The notes beneath the pieces are model-generated. The model saw nothing but the letters and a program-made list of their open reading frames with translations, ran no database searches and was not told where the DNA came from. 26,318 bases of DNA from a virus, in the IMG/VR virus record IMGVR_UViG_3300034066_002609, positions 1-26,318 of that record, one strand, 5' to 3'. Both the position numbers and the translations under genes were made by a program. This document shows positions 7,296 to 13,809 of the stretch, piece by piece; position 1 is the stretch's first letter; each line of letters starts with the position of its first letter.

Positions 7296-8307
7296 TCATG
7301 TCCGCGAAATCTCTAATCTAGCAACCCGGAAACTTGATGTTGTGATGGCTGCACTAGGCCTGCAATATCGTAATGCGGACAACTCCTTTATGTTGCCCTG
7401 CCCCGTTCATTGTGGGGATAATGTCACTGGTTGTCGAGTATACAACAATTCTCAGTTTGGCTTTTGGCAATGTTTTACTCGTGGTTGCGAGAAGATATTC
7501 CGCGACGATACCTTTGGCTTTGTTCGTGGAGTTCTGTCTCAAACTAGACACAGATGGGATATAGACAATACGAAGAAGGCTACTGTTCGAGAGACAGTGG
7601 ATTTTTTGAACTTAGTCCTTGGACCTACAACTGAGTCTGCCGCCGTAGATAGAAGTAAAAGGGACTTCGTCACGCAGACAAACAATCTTGCTGTTGAGCC
7701 TTCTAGTGACGGCAAATGGTCAAGAAACTTAGTTCGCTCCAGACTGACTATTCCTAGTCGTTTCTTTCTCTCTCGAGGTTTTTCTGTCGACGTTCTTGAA
7801 CGCTTTGATGTGGGGGAACCATCAAAGGGTGTTTTTTTTGGTCGCGCAGTAGTGCCTGTCTATGATCATTCTGGAAGTATGGCCGTCGGATTTTCTGCTA
7901 GGGCTATTGGCACAGAGACTCCGAAATGGATGCATTCTAAGTTCTCAAGATCTAGAGTTCTTTATAATCAGGCGGCTGCTTTTCTTGAGGCTCGACGCGC
8001 TGAAACTCTCATTTTGGTTGAAGGCCCCTGCGACGTATGGAGATTGTGGGAAGGGGGTTATCATAATGCAGTAGCGTTACTGGGTGTCTCTCTTACTGAT
8101 GCTCAACAGGTCCTTATGGAGTCGTCTGGGGCAAGTAGGGTAATAGTTTTTATGGATGATGACGAGGCTGGCCAGGTAGCAGCTCAAAAAATTATGAAGC
8201 AACTTTCTCGTTCTTTTCGTGTTGTCATCGCACATGCAGGTCAAGGTAGAGACCCTGCAGATCTTTCTGTCGATGAGATTAAGAAAATTTTAGGGAGAAT
8301 TGCATGA
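7264..8307 (+). CDS. DnaG-like primase with zinc finger and Toprim domain
   Basis: A 347-residue protein likely to make RNA primers with the adjacent helicase. The N-terminal zinc-binding region has CPVHC at residues 46-50 and further cysteines at 70 and 75. The Toprim domain shows the catalytic Glu in LILVEGPCD (E253) and the acidic cluster VFMDDDEAG (from D298), with GRAVVPVYD upstream as in DnaG-family proteins. The start is uncertain: ATG 7159 and 7189 are also in frame, but they would overlap dnaB by over 100 bases and add only a Ser/Gly/Arg-rich stretch; 7264 leaves a 32-base overlap. It is ATGA-coupled to the kinase gene. Confidence 0.87.
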   Translation: MRPQAPLHNFDHVREISNLATRKLDVVMAALGLQYRNADNSFMLPCPVHCGDNVTGCRVYNNSQFGFWQCFTRGCEKIFRDDTFGFVRGVLSQTRHRWDIDNTKKATVRETVDFLNLVLGPTTESAAVDRSKRDFVTQTNNLAVEPSSDGKWSRNLVRSRLTIPSRFFLSRGFSVDVLERFDVGEPSKGVFFGRAVVPVYDHSGSMAVGFSARAIGTETPKWMHSKFSRSRVLYNQAAAFLEARRAETLILVEGPCDVWRLWEGGYHNAVALLGVSLTDAQQVLMESSGASRVIVFMDDDEAGQVAAQKIMKQLSRSFRVVIAHAGQGRDPADLSVDEIKKILGRIA

Positions 8308-8954
8308 TATTGATTGGTCTGGCTGGACGTAAAGGTTCTGGAAAGGATACTTTGGCAGAAGCACTTGCGCACTGGTGGTCTGATGGTTTTCCTGAAAGAC
8401 ACGGCTCACTAAGCGACAGCAAAGTATATCATATGGCGGACCTACTCAAAAAATTTTCAGTGGAGTTGTTTGGCATTTCTAACCAGCTTGTTCATGGCAC
8501 CACAGAACAAAAAGACCAAGCTACTCAGTATGGTTGGGGAGACATGCCGACATACGATATGATGTCTGACTCTCGTCCGCCAAGAAACAAGAAAATGACT
8601 GTTCGAGATTTTCTGCAATATCTCGGCACAGAAATCTGTCGCAAGATGAGTCCATCTATTCATGTCGACGCGACGATGAGGAAGATTCGTTTTGACGCAC
8701 AAGGATCTGAAGCCAGACAATATCTTGCCGTTGTCGCAGATTTACGTTTTCCTAATGAGTGCAATGCTATCCGTGCCGCTGGCGGAAAAATTGTTTTGCT
8801 GACTCGTGGAGATACAGACAAATCGGACCTCCACATATCAGAAAATTCTTTGGATGACTATGAGTTTGATGCAATTATAGACAATGCAGAAATGACAAAG
8901 AAGCAACAGCTTAGTGCCGCCATTTCTTATTTGACGGGGGCATTCCGATTATAG
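8304..8954 (+). CDS. Deoxynucleoside monophosphate kinase
   Basis: A 216-residue P-loop kinase that would phosphorylate dNMPs to dNDPs for phage DNA synthesis. It opens with GLAGRKGSGKDTLAEAL (P-loop at residues 8-15), has the lid and substrate region VRDFLQYLGTEICR, and the strand VVADLRFPNECNAIRAAGGKIVLLTR characteristic of phage dNMP kinases. The length agrees with the family. Its 3' end (GGGGG, then TTATAG) overlaps the start of the next gene, which appears to use an ATT or ATA codon. Confidence 0.88.
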   Translation: MILIGLAGRKGSGKDTLAEALAHWWSDGFPERHGSLSDSKVYHMADLLKKFSVELFGISNQLVHGTTEQKDQATQYGWGDMPTYDMMSDSRPPRNKKMTVRDFLQYLGTEICRKMSPSIHVDATMRKIRFDAQGSEARQYLAVVADLRFPNECNAIRAAGGKIVLLTRGDTDKSDLHISENSLDDYEFDAIIDNAEMTKKQQLSAAISYLTGAFRL

Positions 8955-9982
8955 TAACTTTCCTAAGGTCTAGCTCTGTCGGCAGTTATGGCTGGTGTCC
9001 CCATAAATTCTTTATTACTTCTAACCTTGGTCACAAAGAGCCTTCCGGCAAAAAGGCTGAATCGGGAAATATTGTACATAAGGCTCTAGAGTTATTGGCC
9101 AGGAAAAAGCTTGCTCATCAAAGAGGAGAACAAAAATTTTATGATCCAGAGGTGGATACTGAGTTTGACACTTCCAGCTTTACTCCTGATTTAGCTATCC
9201 AGTCTGGCTGGGAGCACTATACCAACCCGGAAAGGACGGTCCATCCGTGGATGAGCGCCGACAGAGAAAAGTGTCAGTCGTGGACGTGGGATGTTTTACT
9301 TTTTAACGATGGCATGTTTTCTCCAGTCAATCGTAATGTCGTTATGCCAGAGCAGTTTTTTGAAATTGTGGTCGAAGAAGATTGGGCTAAATACGAATAT
9401 GAACTGCCAGATGGCCGTCGTTATGCTGGAAATCTAGTGTTGCGTGGCACTATGGACCTTGTGACAAGAGTAGGTCCGAGGATGATAGAATACATAGACT
9501 GGAAAACAGGTAAAAGACGATGTTGGATTAAGGATAAAATTAAAGAATATCCTGATATGCACGAAGACTTTCAGCTTCGCCTTTATCATTATGCACTTTG
9601 CCATTTATATCCAAAAGATGATATAATGATGACGATTTACTTCATTCAAGACGGAGGCCCTTATTCCCTTTGTCTTCATCGTTCGGACTTACCAGCGACT
9701 ATGTCTATGATTCGCACTGAGTTTGAGAAAATTCAGAAGGATAATACTCCATCAAGAATAATAGATAAAAATCCAAAAAATTGGAAGTGTCAAAGGCTTT
9801 GTCATTTCTATAATGATGCTCATCCAGATTCTGGCCTTTCCACATGCAATCACTATAGGCAGGAAATTATCCAAGTGGGTATGGATCGCGTCATAGCAAA
9901 ATATGCTAGGGGTGAGCCTTGGGCTGCCTATGGCTCGGGTGGTGGACGAACAGAAAAGTCGGAGGTTACCGATGTCTCCTAA
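8948..9982 (+). CDS. Cas4/RecB-like PD-(D/E)XK nuclease with probable Fe-S cluster
   Basis: A 344-residue nuclease if started at ATT 8948 (ATA 8951 is equally possible). Catalytic residues are visible in RGTMDLV and MIEYIDWKTGKR. Four cysteines match the Cas4/AddB Fe-S pattern of one N-terminal plus three C-terminal: C17 in WCPHKF, then C281, C285 and C300. The first standard start codon is TTG 9095, which would remove the family-typical FLRSSSVGSYGWCP segment and the first cluster Cys, so an upstream rare start is favoured. ACGGGGG at 8934-8940 lies seven bases before 8948. A role in DNA end resection with RecA is plausible. Confidence 0.8.
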   Translation: MIVTFLRSSSVGSYGWCPHKFFITSNLGHKEPSGKKAESGNIVHKALELLARKKLAHQRGEQKFYDPEVDTEFDTSSFTPDLAIQSGWEHYTNPERTVHPWMSADREKCQSWTWDVLLFNDGMFSPVNRNVVMPEQFFEIVVEEDWAKYEYELPDGRRYAGNLVLRGTMDLVTRVGPRMIEYIDWKTGKRRCWIKDKIKEYPDMHEDFQLRLYHYALCHLYPKDDIMMTIYFIQDGGPYSLCLHRSDLPATMSMIRTEFEKIQKDNTPSRIIDKNPKNWKCQRLCHFYNDAHPDSGLSTCNHYRQEIIQVGMDRVIAKYARGEPWAAYGSGGGRTEKSEVTDVS

Positions 9983-10463
9983 GATTGGAAGCCAGACAAC
10001 CCTTAACGAGGCAGAACAACGGCTAGCAAAATATTTAGCTACTGCAAGATACGCAAAAAATAGAGAAACCAGCACTAAAGATTTGAAGATTGGTCCACAG
10101 GATTGTGACATCACAGACTTAGAAGGTGTGGCAGCAGAAATTGCTTTTTGTAAAATGTTTAATATTTATCCAGATCTACAGATGGAGAATCGTCCGAACC
10201 ATGATGCAATGTTGCCAGGAGGCACTACTGTTGACGTAAAGGCTACCCGCTATCGTTCGGGAAAGCTTTTGGCCGTATTGGGCAAGGTCGACAAGATCAA
10301 TGGTTTAGATATGTATTCTTTAATCGTTGGAGAGTTCCCAGGTCCCTATGAGTTTCGAGGCTTTATGAACAGTGAGGATCTTTTGCGGCCAGAGCGCCTC
10401 ACGGACCTGGGGCACGGGCCGACGTATGCTGCACAGCAGAAAGACCTAAAGGAGCTATCATGA
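9972..10463 (+). CDS. Putative PD-(D/E)XK-like nuclease
   Basis: A 163-residue protein starting at ATG 9972, behind GGAGG at 9961-9965; the longer start at 9903 would overlap the upstream gene by 80 bases. The section GVAAEIAFCKMFNIYP...NHDAMLPGGTTVDVKAT gives an N-terminal Glu, a central Asp and a D-V-K triplet, as in Holliday-junction-resolvase-like and restriction-like folds. The C-terminus (EFRGFMNSEDLLRPE) resembles the substrate-binding end seen in phage members of that fold. The substrate is unknown. It is ATGA-coupled to mazG. It could also be an inactive structural relative. Confidence 0.55.
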   Translation: MSPKIGSQTTLNEAEQRLAKYLATARYAKNRETSTKDLKIGPQDCDITDLEGVAAEIAFCKMFNIYPDLQMENRPNHDAMLPGGTTVDVKATRYRSGKLLAVLGKVDKINGLDMYSLIVGEFPGPYEFRGFMNSEDLLRPERLTDLGHGPTYAAQQKDLKELS

Positions 10464-10786
10464 CCATTAACGAGTATCAAAGCGAAGCTAATGCTACGGC
10501 CATATACCCAGACTCCTCTTCATTAACTTATCCAGCGTTGGGTCTGGCAGGAGAGGCGGGCGAAATTTGCAATAAGGTAAAGAAGATCATCCGCGACGAG
10601 GGCGGGACTGTTTCAGAAGAGAAGAGGAATGCTCTTATCGACGAACTTGGCGATGTCTTTTGGTATCTTGCAGCAATAGCCAAGGACTTAAAGGTTACGC
10701 TCGATGAGGTCGCCAGACGAAACATCGAGAAACTTTCTTCTCGTCAAAAGCGTGGGAAGATTGGCGGTAGCGGGGATAATCGATAA
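10460..10786 (+). CDS. mazG: MazG-like nucleotide pyrophosphohydrolase
   Basis: A 108-residue all-alpha NTP pyrophosphatase. The metal-binding pattern is complete: E32-x2-E35 in LAGEAGE and E62-x2-D65 in DELGDVFWYLA. Phage MazG proteins hydrolyse NTPs or dNTPs, cleaning the nucleotide pool or altering host alarmone and nucleotide signals. AAGGAG at 10449-10454 precedes the ATG. It is the last gene of its tightly packed block; the first sizeable gap in the window follows directly. Confidence 0.9.
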   Translation: MTINEYQSEANATAIYPDSSSLTYPALGLAGEAGEICNKVKKIIRDEGGTVSEEKRNALIDELGDVFWYLAAIAKDLKVTLDEVARRNIEKLSSRQKRGKIGGSGDNR

Positions 10787-10790
10787 TCCC

Positions 10791-10819
10791 TTGATTTTCT
10801 TTCGTCCCACAAATAGTAT
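10791..10819 (+). promoter_or_regulatory. Possible sigma70-like promoter
   Basis: TTGATT (10791-10796) and TAGTAT (10814-10819) are separated by 17 bases, each matching the consensus at four of six positions. It sits at the start of the largest gap, just after mazG, and would drive the polymerase genes. A transcript from here would meet the terminator-like hairpin about 20 bases further on. Found by eye; matches of this quality also occur by chance. Confidence 0.3.
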
Positions 10820-10844
10820 GACGTCAAGAGAAGTCTTGGGGGTG

Positions 10845-10863
10845 GCGCTGGCAGCGTTTTTTT
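10845..10863 (+). terminator. Terminator-like hairpin after mazG
   Basis: CGCT (10846-10849) pairs with AGCG (10853-10856) around a three-base loop, extended by a G-T pair, and is followed by seven T (10857-10863). The stem is short, so it is at best a modest intrinsic terminator. It would end the mazG transcript or act as an attenuator for transcripts begun at 10791-10819. Confidence 0.45.
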
Positions 10864-10881
10864 CGTTGAGATTCCCCCCCT

Positions 10882-10908
10882 CCTAGCACACCAGCAGCGC
10901 ATGCTAGG
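10882..10908 (+). repeat. Inverted repeat in the dnaE leader
   Basis: CCTAGCA (10882-10888) and TGCTAGG (10902-10908) are perfect inverted repeats separated by 13 bases, ending 34 bases before the polymerase start. It may be an operator for a dimeric repressor or a hairpin in the 5' leader. With only 7 bp in the stem, chance cannot be excluded, but it lies in the only substantial leader in the first 15 kb. Confidence 0.45.
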
Positions 10909-10942
10909 CTCTATTTGTGACAAAGAATGGAAGGTTGTTACC

Positions 10943-12856
10943 ATGTCTTGGGTGCCTCTGCGCGTACATACGCACTTCAGCCTACTTAATTCGACATCCA
11001 AGCCAGACCAAGTCGCGACACGATGCCACTCTCTTGGTTATACGTCATGCGCAATTACCGATCATGGAACATTGGCGGGGACTGTCGCATTCTCAAAAGC
11101 TCTTCGCAAAAAAAATATTCGGCCCATTCTTGGGTGCGAGTTTTATCTTTCTGATTCGAAAAAGGAAAATGGGCAAGCAACTTCTCGAGTTTGCGTTTTG
11201 GCTAAGGGAGATGTCGGATGGAAAAATCTGATACATGCTTCTAGTGAATCGAACTCTCCTGAAAATTTTCACAAAAAGCCTACGCTTAGCCTTGAGCAAT
11301 TAGGCAGATACTCTTGTGGAGAGCTTGTTGCTTTTTCTGGTGGCCCTGGGTCTGATCTTTTTGCTGCCATTTTTGGAGATCTTAAGCTAGCAAATGATGC
11401 CGCTTCTTATGATGACGCTCGAAAAGAAGTATCTTCAGACTGGGAGTCCAGGATGCTTGGCGTCGTCAAGAAATATCGAGATGCGTTTGGCCCAGAGAAT
11501 TTTTGGATAGAAATTCAGGCTGTTGATCAAGACAATTTTCCTGCGTCTGCAGTGGCAGTTAATGCTCTACGCCATCTCGCTAAAAAGCATAAGCTGAACA
11601 CTGTTGCAGTACCAAATGCGTACTACCCATCTAAAGAAGATGCAGCTGATCAAAGGCTGTTGCTTTGTACGTCCATGCAGGCAACGCTTCCGACAATAAG
11701 GGCAGCGCTTGCCAAGAGGGAAGGGTCTGGACTAGATAAGTTTTTTCGCTCTAATCGCTATCACATTCCTTCTCTAGAAGAAGTCAAAGAACTACATACC
11801 CCAGAGGAAATTGAGTCCTCGATTAAGATTACAGAAATGTGTGCCGATTATGATATTCTCGGAAAGCCAATTCTCCCTAATTTTGACTGCCCTAAGGGAA
11901 TTAGTGCTGACGAGCACCTGAGGCAGCTCTGTAGAGAAGGTTGGAGGAAGAAGTTACCTGACGTAAAGGCCGATCATTCTCAGTATAATGTTTATGGTGA
12001 TCGCATTAAGCAGGAGCTTGGAGTTATTGTAGAGGCTGGACTAAGCGCATATTTTCTTGTTGTTCAAGAGTACTGCGCCTGGGCGCGATCTTGTGGCTGG
12101 CTTGTGGGTAAAGGTAGAGGTTCGGGAGCTGGTAGTTTAATTAGCTATCTGGTGAATATTACCGACGTAGATCCAATCAAGTACGGCCTTTTGTTTGAAA
12201 GATTTTATAACGCCGGTCGTAATCAACCAGGGCGAGTAAGCCTCCCAGATATTGATTGCGATTTTCCCATCTCTCACAGGGATGACGTTGTTCAGCACAT
12301 GAGAGAAAAATATGGCGAAGGGCATGTGGCACAGATGGTGACATTTAGTAGACTGCAAGGAAGAGCGGCTATCAAAGATGTTCTTAAGGCTCATGAAAAA
12401 GGCACGTTTGACGAGGTCAATAGGATTACGGAAAATATTCCAGATGAGGCATCTATCACTGAAGAGCTTCAGGAAATGAGAGAGGATACGGGGGAAGCCT
12501 CTATTCTACAGTGGGCACTTGAAAATAATGCCAAGGGCCTTTCTCAGTGGTGTCATATCGGAGACAGTGGGCAATTAGAAGGGCCTTTGGCTAGTGAATT
12601 TGCTCAGGCCATTCGCTTGGAGGGGGTGAAAAGGAATCAGGGGAAACATGCCGCAGGAGTAATAATAGCACCAAGGCCATTAACAGAATGCTGCCCTATG
12701 GTTTATGACAAGGCTACAGACCGTAGCATTTGCGGGGTTGAAATGAGCGATCTTGAGAGCATGGGTTTTGTCAAGTTTGACATTCTTGGTGTCGCGGCAC
12801 TAGACAAGATACAGGGTGTTGTTTCGCTTTTAAGGGGTGGTAAGGCAAGAACCTAG
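10943..12856 (+). CDS. dnaE: DNA polymerase III alpha, N-terminal half (PHP and catalytic palm)
   Basis: A 637-residue protein holding the PHP domain (RVHTHFSLL, AITDHGTLAG) and the palm of a DnaE-type polymerase. VGKGRGSGAGSLISYL, LPDIDCDF (D436 and D438) and VKFDILG (D613) supply all three catalytic aspartates; GRAAIKDVL and GKHAAGVIIAP are also conserved. Translation ends shortly after the third Asp at a TAG, in the linker before GVFQLES, which is found in the second gene at 13806. The two halves, without the intein, total about 1178 residues, close to intact DnaE. Start at ATG 10943; a TTG-type start at 10901 lies inside the inverted repeat. No split-intein sequence is visible at its C-terminus. 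Confidence 0.92.
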   Translation: MSWVPLRVHTHFSLLNSTSKPDQVATRCHSLGYTSCAITDHGTLAGTVAFSKALRKKNIRPILGCEFYLSDSKKENGQATSRVCVLAKGDVGWKNLIHASSESNSPENFHKKPTLSLEQLGRYSCGELVAFSGGPGSDLFAAIFGDLKLANDAASYDDARKEVSSDWESRMLGVVKKYRDAFGPENFWIEIQAVDQDNFPASAVAVNALRHLAKKHKLNTVAVPNAYYPSKEDAADQRLLLCTSMQATLPTIRAALAKREGSGLDKFFRSNRYHIPSLEEVKELHTPEEIESSIKITEMCADYDILGKPILPNFDCPKGISADEHLRQLCREGWRKKLPDVKADHSQYNVYGDRIKQELGVIVEAGLSAYFLVVQEYCAWARSCGWLVGKGRGSGAGSLISYLVNITDVDPIKYGLLFERFYNAGRNQPGRVSLPDIDCDFPISHRDDVVQHMREKYGEGHVAQMVTFSRLQGRAAIKDVLKAHEKGTFDEVNRITENIPDEASITEELQEMREDTGEASILQWALENNAKGLSQWCHIGDSGQLEGPLASEFAQAIRLEGVKRNQGKHAAGVIIAPRPLTECCPMVYDKATDRSICGVEMSDLESMGFVKFDILGVAALDKIQGVVSLLRGGKART

Positions 12857-12871
12857 AAAAGGAGAGATGTC

Positions 12872-13150
12872 GTGGCTAATGATGATGACATTGGACTGTC
12901 TGTTCGGCTAGCAGATCACAACTTGGCGCTTTTAGACGCTCTCTCTGAGTTGTCTAAAGCAAAGGTGGAGATAACTGTAAATCTCGGGAAATTAGTTAAG
13001 GCCCTGGTGCTTAAGGCTGGTGGCGAGGTTGTTCTTGACTCTGCATTCGTCGAGGCTGCAGACGACCCATGCTGTGCGTTGGAGACAAAGATAGGGAAAG
13101 ACAAAAGTGTTACCATTTGGGTTGAGAAGCACACGGAGATTGACCAATGA
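12872..13150 (+). CDS. Small hypothetical protein nested in the polymerase locus
   Basis: A 92-residue protein with a GTG start behind AAAAGGAGAG (12857-12866). It reads as an N-terminal helical region (LADHNLALLDALSELSKAK), another helix (LGKLVKALVLKAGG) and a beta C-terminus (KSVTIWVEKH). No known motif. It lies between the N-terminal polymerase half and the exonuclease and overlaps the latter by four bases, so it could be a small polymerase-exonuclease subunit. That is inference from position only. Confidence 0.65.
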   Translation: MANDDDIGLSVRLADHNLALLDALSELSKAKVEITVNLGKLVKALVLKAGGEVVLDSAFVEAADDPCCALETKIGKDKSVTIWVEKHTEIDQ

Positions 13151-13809
13151 ATTCTAATGTGATTATTTGTTTTGATTTTGAGACCGGTGGACTAGATATA
13201 AAGACAACTGAACCCATTGAGATTGCGGCAATAGCCATAAATCCCAGGACTTTAACTCCGATTCCTGATGGAACATTTTATAGTCTCTGCCGGCCTACAG
13301 ATTTTTCTATTTTGCAGGACGGGGCACTGGCGGTAAATGGAAAGACTAGGGGAGAGCTGCAGAAAGCACCCGAGCAGGAGATTGTGTGGAAAGCTTTTGC
13401 GGGATTTATCAAAAGGTTTAATCCCAAAGGCAATGGTTTTATGACATCCCCCATTCCTGCAGGCAAAAACATTCGACTTTTTGATCTTCCAATCTTCACA
13501 CGGATTTGTAGAAAATATGGTTTTGCTGATAAGAGTGGAGAGCAAAATCTTTTTCATCGTCGCAAAGTTTACGATCTAGAAGACATGTTAGAGTTTTGGT
13601 TTGAGAATTCTGACGAGCTTCCAAATAGAAAGATGGATACGCTCAGAAGTTATTTTGGTTTAAGCAAAGACGGGGCACACTCTGCTATGGTTGATACGCA
13701 GCAGACAGCAGATTTGATTACTAGATTCATGCGTCTTCATCGCTATCATGCATCCAAGACGTCGTTCAAGGGTGCGTGCGTTAGGACGGAGTCTTCAGTA
13801 AAGATATGA
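13147..13809 (+). CDS. DEDDh 3'-5' exonuclease (proofreading subunit-like)
   Basis: A 220-residue exonuclease resembling DNA polymerase III epsilon. ExoI is IICFDFETGG (D10, E12), ExoII lies in KNIRLFDLPIF, and ExoIII is HSAMVDTQQTADL (H178, D183), so the four acidic residues and the His of the DEDDh class are present. Known family members remove mispaired 3' ends during replication. Lying between the two halves of the polymerase, it is the natural proofreading partner. ATGA overlaps join it to both flanking genes. Confidence 0.88.
   Translation: MNSNVIICFDFETGGLDIKTTEPIEIAAIAINPRTLTPIPDGTFYSLCRPTDFSILQDGALAVNGKTRGELQKAPEQEIVWKAFAGFIKRFNPKGNGFMTSPIPAGKNIRLFDLPIFTRICRKYGFADKSGEQNLFHRRKVYDLEDMLEFWFENSDELPNRKMDTLRSYFGLSKDGAHSAMVDTQQTADLITRFMRLHRYHASKTSFKGACVRTESSVKI

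Noticed and set aside
9752-10114. Open frame of 120 codons on the - strand
   Set aside because: It lies opposite two well-supported + strand genes, has no ribosome binding site or recognisable motif, and every other convincing gene is on the + strand.
10819-10887. 22-codon frame in the leader before dnaE
   Set aside because: It lacks a clear ribosome binding site, overlaps the terminator-like hairpin and has no motif; a leader peptide is conceivable but unsupported.
12857-13805. Possible group I or II intron between the dnaE halves
   Set aside because: The interval is filled by two complete coupled genes, the first half ends in its own stop, the second has its own start, and no intron core was seen by eye. 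A structural RNA search could still test this.
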